A stretch of DNA of 64,000 bases from Candidatus Saccharibacteria bacterium UBA5170 (GTDB taxonomy: Bacteria; Patescibacteriota; Saccharimonadia; Saccharimonadales; Saccharimonadaceae). Shown here piece after piece: positions 60,159 through 64,000 of the stretch; the first letter of the stretch is position 1; the number at the start of each line of letters is the position of its first letter. The notes below the pieces were generated by a model that made no database searches, was not told where the DNA came from, and was given only the letters and a program-made list of their open reading frames with translations. The translations under genes were made by a program, and so were the position numbers. The stretch covers positions 24,281 to 88,280 of the forward strand of contig DHWY01000003.1 of the NCBI GenBank assembly GCA_002413425.1. Reading direction: 5' to 3'.

Positions 60159-60846
60159 CCGCGCACCTCCCCTCTATGCTACTTCTATTATACTCCTTGT
60201 CAGACATGATACCCAGCTCGGTGAGCACGACATCGGGGCTGCGTTCGGTATTGCGCTGCTCTTTTTGAAGCGCGTCGCGAGCAGCATCGATTAAGTCTTC
60301 TAAACTTGATCCGGCTTCCACTAAATCTCTGAGTCGCTCACGATTCATTTCACTCATTTCGCCCTTCAGCTTAGCCAAAAGACTTTCGGGTGATAGCTCC
60401 GTGTTGTTGGCGATAGATTCTAGCTCATGTTCAAGTATTGAAGCGATAGCATAAAACCCTTTAGTATTTGCGTGTGTCTCGGCATAATCCAGCGACTCTA
60501 TATAACGCGGTATTTGATTAGACTCACGAAGAATAAGTGCTTTATGGATGATAAGGGCGAGCTGTATTTTTGCACGTGTCTCAATATCTTTAGGTGTTAT
60601 TTCAGCATTGTCGACGATTTGCTCGCCGATAATCGCATATTCAGTCCAGGCAGCTTGAAGGCGCGACGGGTCGTTGGTCTCTTCATTTATCGCTATTAAA
60701 ACCGCTTGACTGGCCTCGCTTAATTCGACGGTTTCATAAAAGCCTAGTTGCGGTAACAGTGTCTCGATCAGTAATGCTTGGGTCGGCCGCTCAACTTTAT
60801 CGGGTTGTTGCCAGAGTGGGTGAATAAAATCACCAGTTGCGGTCAT
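60151..60846 (-). CDS. Helical hypothetical protein, paralogue B
   Basis: 231 residues, acidic, all-helical, no signal. The middle (IQLALIIHKALILRESNQIPRY, ELSPESLLAKLKGEMSEMNRERL) aligns directly with the neighbouring 60843-61535 product (LQLGFNIYTALIYCDANQPDRY, ELSPEYLLELLEPRLSDL), so the two arose by tandem duplication. Overlaps the paralogue by 4 nt and the baeRF3-like gene by 8 nt. No known family recognised. Confidence 0.65.
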   Translation of the reverse strand: MTATGDFIHPLWQQPDKVERPTQALLIETLLPQLGFYETVELSEASQAVLIAINEETNDPSRLQAAWTEYAIIGEQIVDNAEITPKDIETRAKIQLALIIHKALILRESNQIPRYIESLDYAETHANTKGFYAIASILEHELESIANNTELSPESLLAKLKGEMSEMNRERLRDLVEAGSSLEDLIDAARDALQKEQRNTERSPDVVLTELGIMSDKEYNRSSIEGRCADD

Positions 60847-61535
60847 TTGGCAGAATTCTTGGGCAGGGGAATGCCGAGTGATCTAAATATTTTTACTGGG
60901 TCTTCGTGCTCTTCGGTGAGCAAGGCGAAGGCTAATCCCGACACGTAATCAGAACTACGGCCTTGCACGACCGCGTCTTCCATATCGTAATAATGTAGAT
61001 CGCTGAGCCTTGGCTCTAGTAGTTCTAGCAGGTACTCCGGCGATAACTCTGACGTGTCGGTCAAAGCCTCGATTTCGATTCGCAGTGCGCTAGCGATATT
61101 GTCAAGACCTTTGTTGCGAGCCAGTATCTGGGCGTCTTTTAGTGAAACTCGGTAGCGATCGGGTTGATTAGCGTCGCAATAAATCAGGGCGGTATAGATG
61201 TTGAAGCCGAGCTGGAGTCTGGTGTGGGCGTCAGTACTTTGATTGGTCGCTTCGACCGATCCGGCTATTTCCTCTATGACATCGTAATATCTTTCCCAAA
61301 CTGGTCTGACATCAGCTCCGCTTTGCAGAGCATCAAAAATTCCCTGCTTGGCGTCTTGGATAGCTTGTTTTGCGCCGTCGATTGATTCCAGAGTCTTTTG
61401 AAATCTAATTTTATTCAGTAGTTCGTAGACAGAGTTACCCGATGTATCCGATCGATCGGCTAGCATGTCCGGTGGCAACTCTGGCCCGTGAGGGTGAGGA
61501 TAATCTTGAGGTCCTTGGTTTGGAGACTTGGTCAT
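60843..61535 (-). CDS. Helical hypothetical protein, paralogue A
   Basis: 230 residues, acidic and helical; the first 35 residues are Pro/Gly-rich and likely disordered (HPHGPELPPDMLADRS). From about 90 on it is alignable with the 60151-60846 product over at least 80 residues. First gene of the operon: TAGACT box upstream and a strong AAAGGAG Shine-Dalgarno. Both paralogues end with a D-x-x-x-x-x-x-L-G-I motif (DPVKIFRSLGIP versus SPDVVLTELGIM). Confidence 0.65.
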   Translation of the reverse strand: MTKSPNQGPQDYPHPHGPELPPDMLADRSDTSGNSVYELLNKIRFQKTLESIDGAKQAIQDAKQGIFDALQSGADVRPVWERYYDVIEEIAGSVEATNQSTDAHTRLQLGFNIYTALIYCDANQPDRYRVSLKDAQILARNKGLDNIASALRIEIEALTDTSELSPEYLLELLEPRLSDLHYYDMEDAVVQGRSSDYVSGLAFALLTEEHEDPVKIFRSLGIPLPKNSAK

Positions 61536-61603
61536 GATAAAAATTATCTCCTTTGGTATCTATTTTAGTCTAAATGGAGGTATGTGCCAATAAAGGTGAG
61601 TGG

Positions 61604-61824
61604 TAATATGCGGAGAGTGTCAGCTTAGGCGCCAGAAATTGGTCACGTCCCGCGACCCCGAACCTTCACGATTGGCAAACCAGTTGCCATCGGAAGGTTT
61701 CCTTGCGACCCGCAGACTTGCGGGTCGCACCTGTGACTTAACGCCAGGAACTGGCGGTAACAGGTTCGGTTCGTGTAACGATTACCAAAAACAAAACCCC
61801 ATCTATTGATGAGGTTGTATTTTT
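61604..61824 (+). ncRNA. Candidate structured RNA with terminator
   Basis: No supportable gene lies here. A TGG-TAATAT box (61604-61609) is followed by a dense set of helices: CCGAACCT (61658-61665) with AGGTTCGG (61762-61769); TGGCAA (61673-61678) with TTGCCA (61684-61689); GCGACCCGC (61705-61713) with GCGGGTCGC (61720-61728); ACCTGT (61729-61734) with ACAGGT (61760-61765); CGCCAG (61742-61747) with CTGGCG (61751-61756). A terminator (AACCCCATC/GATGAGGTT, T-run) ends at 61824. An alternative pairing AACCTTC (61661-61667)/GAAGGTT (61693-61699) competes with the outer stem. Confidence 0.55.
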
Positions 61825-61900
61825 GGTAGCAGCGACAGGAATTGAACCTGTGACCTCGAGCTTATGAGTCTCGCGCTCTAACCAACTGAGCTACGCTGCC
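61824..61900 (-). tRNA. Elongator tRNA-Met (anticodon CAT)
   Basis: 77 nt with encoded CCA. Acceptor GGCAGCG pairs CGCTGCT with a G-T pair; anticodon arm GCGAGACTCATAAGCTCGAG; T-loop TTCAATT. With the CAT tRNAs at 55.2 and 55.8 kb this gives initiator, elongator Met and Ile2 in one 7-kb stretch. The 3' side shares the terminator of the plus-strand structured segment. Confidence 0.92.
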
Positions 61901-61926
61901 TCGTCAGAACTCACTTTTAGGATTTC

Positions 61927-61947
61927 GTTTTGTCGCAAGCGACAAAA
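61927..61947. other. Short perfect hairpin upstream of tRNA-Met
   Basis: TTTTGTCGC and GCGACAAAA separated by AA. It is followed by A and T tracts on both sides and may be a terminator for a leftward transcript or a barrier upstream of the tRNA. The rest of 61950-62110 shows no supportable gene. Confidence 0.45.
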
Positions 61948-62113
61948 ACTTTATCCTATCGTTGTTCTTCCTCTTGCTGCAACAAACAGCCTTTGGCTTG
62001 GTTTGTTCCATCAGGCCGCTGCAAAAGTGCACTAGTTGCACGAATGATTGTAACAAAAAGAGCCTTAGTTTTCTAGAGGCCGCCACGGCTAACAAAGGGT
62101 CTGACGTAAATGG

Positions 62114-62119
62114 TATAAT
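62114..62119 (+). promoter_or_regulatory. Extended -10 promoter of the Y-family polymerase operon
   Basis: TGG-TATAAT, with the first clear start codon 158 nt downstream. The frame after it has no good start, so a long untranslated leader (about 150 nt) is predicted, unusual in this window. The leader contains the dyad at 62195-62219. Confidence 0.6.
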
Positions 62120-62194
62120 AAAAGTACTTCCACGTGATACTCACTGGCGACAGCTAAGCGTCCCTCACGAACGGATTATTCATTGTCTTCGACA

Positions 62195-62219
62195 GTTCAC
62201 ACATGAAACGAATGTGAAC
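62195..62219. promoter_or_regulatory. Inverted repeat upstream of the polymerase operon
   Basis: GTTCACA (62195-62201) and TGTGAAC (62213-62219), perfect 7-nt arms, 11-nt spacing. A dimeric repressor site (a LexA-like protein is encoded at 29060) or an mRNA hairpin 57 nt before the ATG. Confidence 0.5.
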
Positions 62220-62276
62220 ATGGCGGGCAAAATTATAGATTATCGTTTCTCAAACTAATTTTTGAGGATTTTTGAT

Positions 62277-62543
62277 ATGAATGATGAACTTTATGTGAAC
62301 GAGCGAATTGACGTCATAGCGACCTTTGGGGCAGGACTGAACCCCTGCCGGCCATTAAAATTTCGCCGACCCAATGGTCGTGAAATCACAATCAGCGAAA
62401 TAGGGTTGCGTCACCCGAGCGTCAAAGGTAAACGCACGTTGCATATTTTTGACGTTACTGACGGCGCAGCTGATTATCGGTTGGAGTTTGACAGCGAACG
62501 GCTTACCTGGCACCTGACCTTCGAAGGCGATCATTATGCGTGA
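62277..62543 (+). CDS. Small beta-rich protein preceding the Y-family polymerase
   Basis: 88 residues: NERIDVIATFGAGLNPCRPLKFRRPNGREI, here in key parts IDVIATFGAG and PLKFRRPNGREITISEIGLRH, then LHIFDVTDGAADYRLEFD. Looks like a compact beta-barrel, similar in size and position to DUF6504-type proteins beside translesion polymerases in Actinobacteria. GAGGAT Shine-Dalgarno 7 nt before ATG 62277 decides the start over an upstream TTG. Overlaps the polymerase gene by 8 nt. Confidence 0.7.
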   Translation: MNDELYVNERIDVIATFGAGLNPCRPLKFRRPNGREITISEIGLRHPSVKGKRTLHIFDVTDGAADYRLEFDSERLTWHLTFEGDHYA

Positions 62544-63759
62544 GGGCTACAACTCAGAGGCATCGCTGGTGATGCATGTCGACCTTAATTCGGCCTTTGC
62601 TACTATCGAACAACAGGCCCGGCCAATGCTACGCGGCCGGCCGGTCGCTGTCGTTAATCGTCGCACTGAGCATACGGCTATCGTAACCGCCAGCTACGAG
62701 GCCAAAGCTATGGGGGTAAAAGTCGGTATGCAGTTTCAAGAAGCGGCCCGCTTGGCGCCAGGCCTGATTGCAATCGAAAGCGACCCCGTGAAGTATCGTT
62801 TTGTGTATAAAAAACTGATGGCGATACTAAACGACTACTCGCCCCACGTCGTGATGAAAAGCATCGACGAGGGCGTCATCGATTTCCACAGCCTCGTCGA
62901 CACGCGTCCGATGGTTGAGGTTGGCAACGAGATCAAGCAACGTTTAAAAAATGAAGTCGGTCGGGCTATGCGGTGCAACGTGGGGATTGGCACAAATCGC
63001 TTTCTGGCAAAAACAGCCGCCAGCTTGCATAAACCCGATGGCTTGGATGAAATTAATCACACAAATCTGCGGACGACACTGGCCAGCCTTAAGCTGACCG
63101 ACCTGACGGGTATCGCTGACCATAATCAGGCTAGGCTCAACGGGGTAGGGATTTATACCCCGTTACAGTTTCTTGACAGTGACGAGGTGACGCTACAGAA
63201 GATTGTCTTTAAAAGCATTGTGGGGTTGCAATGGCATCAGCGCCTGCGCGGCTACGAAGTTGATGACCGGGTCTTCGATACGAAGCGGGTCGGGCGACAA
63301 TACGTGTTAGAGCGGCGCGACTTGACTAGTCAGCAGGTTATGCAGCGACTTCATCATTTATGTGAATCGGTCGGGTCACGCTTGCGCGCTCAGGACAAAG
63401 TTGCCCGCGGTGTCTATGTCTACGTCAAAACGGCCGAGCGACAATACTGGCATGCCAGTCGTCTGTGTCAGCTACCCTTTTATAGCGACAGCGCTATTTA
63501 TGGCCTAGCTGAACAGCTTTTCTGGCAGGCGCCGAGTGCTATTCGTGAAATTGGTATACACTGCTATGGATTATCCGACGACCACGAACCACAAATGAGT
63601 CTATTCGGGGACGCACTGGCTCGCAATCGCCAATTGGTTGGCGCGCTCGACACAATCAATCAGTGCTACGGTGAACGAACATTGCATTCAGCCGACACGC
63701 TCAATATCGGCAATGTTATACGGCAAAAGATTCCGTTTGGCAGTACCCGCTATCTGTAA
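62536..63759 (+). CDS. Y-family DNA polymerase (Pol IV/ImuB-like)
   Basis: 407 residues. UmuC-type catalytic core: MHVDLNSAFATIEQQARPML with Asp16, AVVTASYEAKAMGVKVGM-like region (TASYEAKAMGVKVGM), and KSIDEGVIDF with Asp111-Glu112, which replaces the usual SIDEAYLD. HhH thumb, then the little-finger domain (VGRQYVLERRDLTSQQ). Translesion synthesis past damaged bases. The three acidic ligands are kept, so it should be active, unlike most ImuB. No beta-clamp motif is obvious at the C terminus. Confidence 0.9.
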   Translation: MREGYNSEASLVMHVDLNSAFATIEQQARPMLRGRPVAVVNRRTEHTAIVTASYEAKAMGVKVGMQFQEAARLAPGLIAIESDPVKYRFVYKKLMAILNDYSPHVVMKSIDEGVIDFHSLVDTRPMVEVGNEIKQRLKNEVGRAMRCNVGIGTNRFLAKTAASLHKPDGLDEINHTNLRTTLASLKLTDLTGIADHNQARLNGVGIYTPLQFLDSDEVTLQKIVFKSIVGLQWHQRLRGYEVDDRVFDTKRVGRQYVLERRDLTSQQVMQRLHHLCESVGSRLRAQDKVARGVYVYVKTAERQYWHASRLCQLPFYSDSAIYGLAEQLFWQAPSAIREIGIHCYGLSDDHEPQMSLFGDALARNRQLVGALDTINQCYGERTLHSADTLNIGNVIRQKIPFGSTRYL

Positions 63760-63809
63760 TATGCTAAACTAGCCGTAGGTATAATCAAAAAGGATATGGG
63801 CACTACTTA

Positions 63810-64000
63810 ATGACAAAACCGCTGCAAGCAGACCAAAAACGTCGACCGGGCTTTACCATCGTGGAGTTACTGATCGTTATTATCGTGATTGGGATTTTGG
63901 CCGGTATCAGCCTGGTGGCGTATAACGGAGTCCAGCTTCGGGCGCAAAATGTGCGACGCCAAGACGACATAAAGTCGATTGAAGCCGAACTGGAGTCTTA
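63810..64000 (+). CDS. Type IV prepilin-like protein, N-terminal fragment
   Basis: 63 residues visible before the window ends. Basic leader (KPLQADQKRRP) then the prepilin site G-FTIVELLIVIIVIGILAG with Glu5 and the hydrophobic helix, and RAQNVRRQDDIKSIEAELE, as in the 56104 pilin. ATG 63810 is used because the nearer ATG at 63796 hits a stop after four codons. TATAAT at 63780-63785 and an AAGGAT site precede it. Likely the first gene of a pilin set to the right. Confidence 0.88.
   Translation, partial: MTKPLQADQKRRPGFTIVELLIVIIVIGILAGISLVAYNGVQLRAQNVRRQDDIKSIEAELES

Noticed and set aside
61600..61809. 69-codon frame over the structured segment
   Set aside because: Cys/Arg-rich translation without domain features; the sequence is explained better by RNA helices.
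61962..62258. 98-codon frame before the polymerase operon
   Set aside because: The start lies far upstream of the only good promoter, and no credible start follows the promoter in this frame; treated as leader.

Overview
The window looks like part of a chromosome from a Candidatus Saccharibacteria (TM7, Patescibacteria/CPR) organism. This is inferred from gene content: a short archaeal-type AspRS, many small envelope proteins, two type IV prepilin-like proteins, a lytic-transglycosylase-like protein with NBR1-type Ig repeats, a LexA-like regulator without its protease half, a MutY-like enzyme without its Fe-S cluster, and UGA read as stop. No rRNA or marker gene is present to prove it.

Layout. 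1-2.3 kb: sucD (cut by the window edge) and sucC, coupled to a family-2 glycosyltransferase. 2.3-29 kb: a large cell-surface glycan locus. It holds a Wzm/Wzt-type ABC exporter and methyltransferase, five GT2 enzymes, a cell-wall-active Ig-repeat protein, DUF6056-like and GT-C-like membrane proteins, the complete dTDP-rhamnose pathway (rmlA, an rmlC-rmlD fusion, rmlB), glmS, two GT4 enzymes, a LPG-synthase-TM-like protein, an initiating undecaprenyl-phosphate sugar transferase and an O-antigen-ligase-like protein. Together these could make, lipid-link, polymerise or export, and anchor a rhamnose-containing surface polymer. A 43-codon remnant of a nucleotidyltransferase gene lies just before glmS.

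29-31.4 kb holds the LexA-like protein and a serine D,D-peptidase-like hydrolase. 31.4-38 kb is an AT-rich accessory island that starts at a tRNA-Asn gene. It carries an AlbA_2/Schlafen-type protein, a YbjQ-family protein with a tiny membrane protein, an unknown protein, a GrpB-family protein and a fused carboxyltransferase. Each unit is followed or bounded by a copy of a tRNA-3'-end-like motif (G(A/T)CC-N8-GAGCCAA) plus an intrinsic terminator. This looks like a tRNA-anchored gene-cassette array with no recombinase in view, and it is the most interesting structure in the window.

38-64 kb is mostly housekeeping and envelope genes: purA, an inositol-phosphatase-like enzyme, an AbrB-MFS export operon, a DsbA-like protein, a CorC/CNNM-like protein, aspS, DNA repair (AlkA-like, MutY-like, Y-family polymerase), msrA, a Mur ligase, FtsB-like, three CAU tRNAs (Ile2, initiator, elongator Met), pilins, a cysteine-less flavin oxidoreductase operon, and a baeRF3-like operon with two tandem paralogues. 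A strongly structured, gene-free segment at 61.64-61.82 kb is a candidate non-coding RNA.

Across the window many first genes have a -10 box ending only 6-7 nt before the start codon, some with an excellent -35. This implies leaderless mRNAs, while genes inside operons use Shine-Dalgarno sites or stop/start overlaps.
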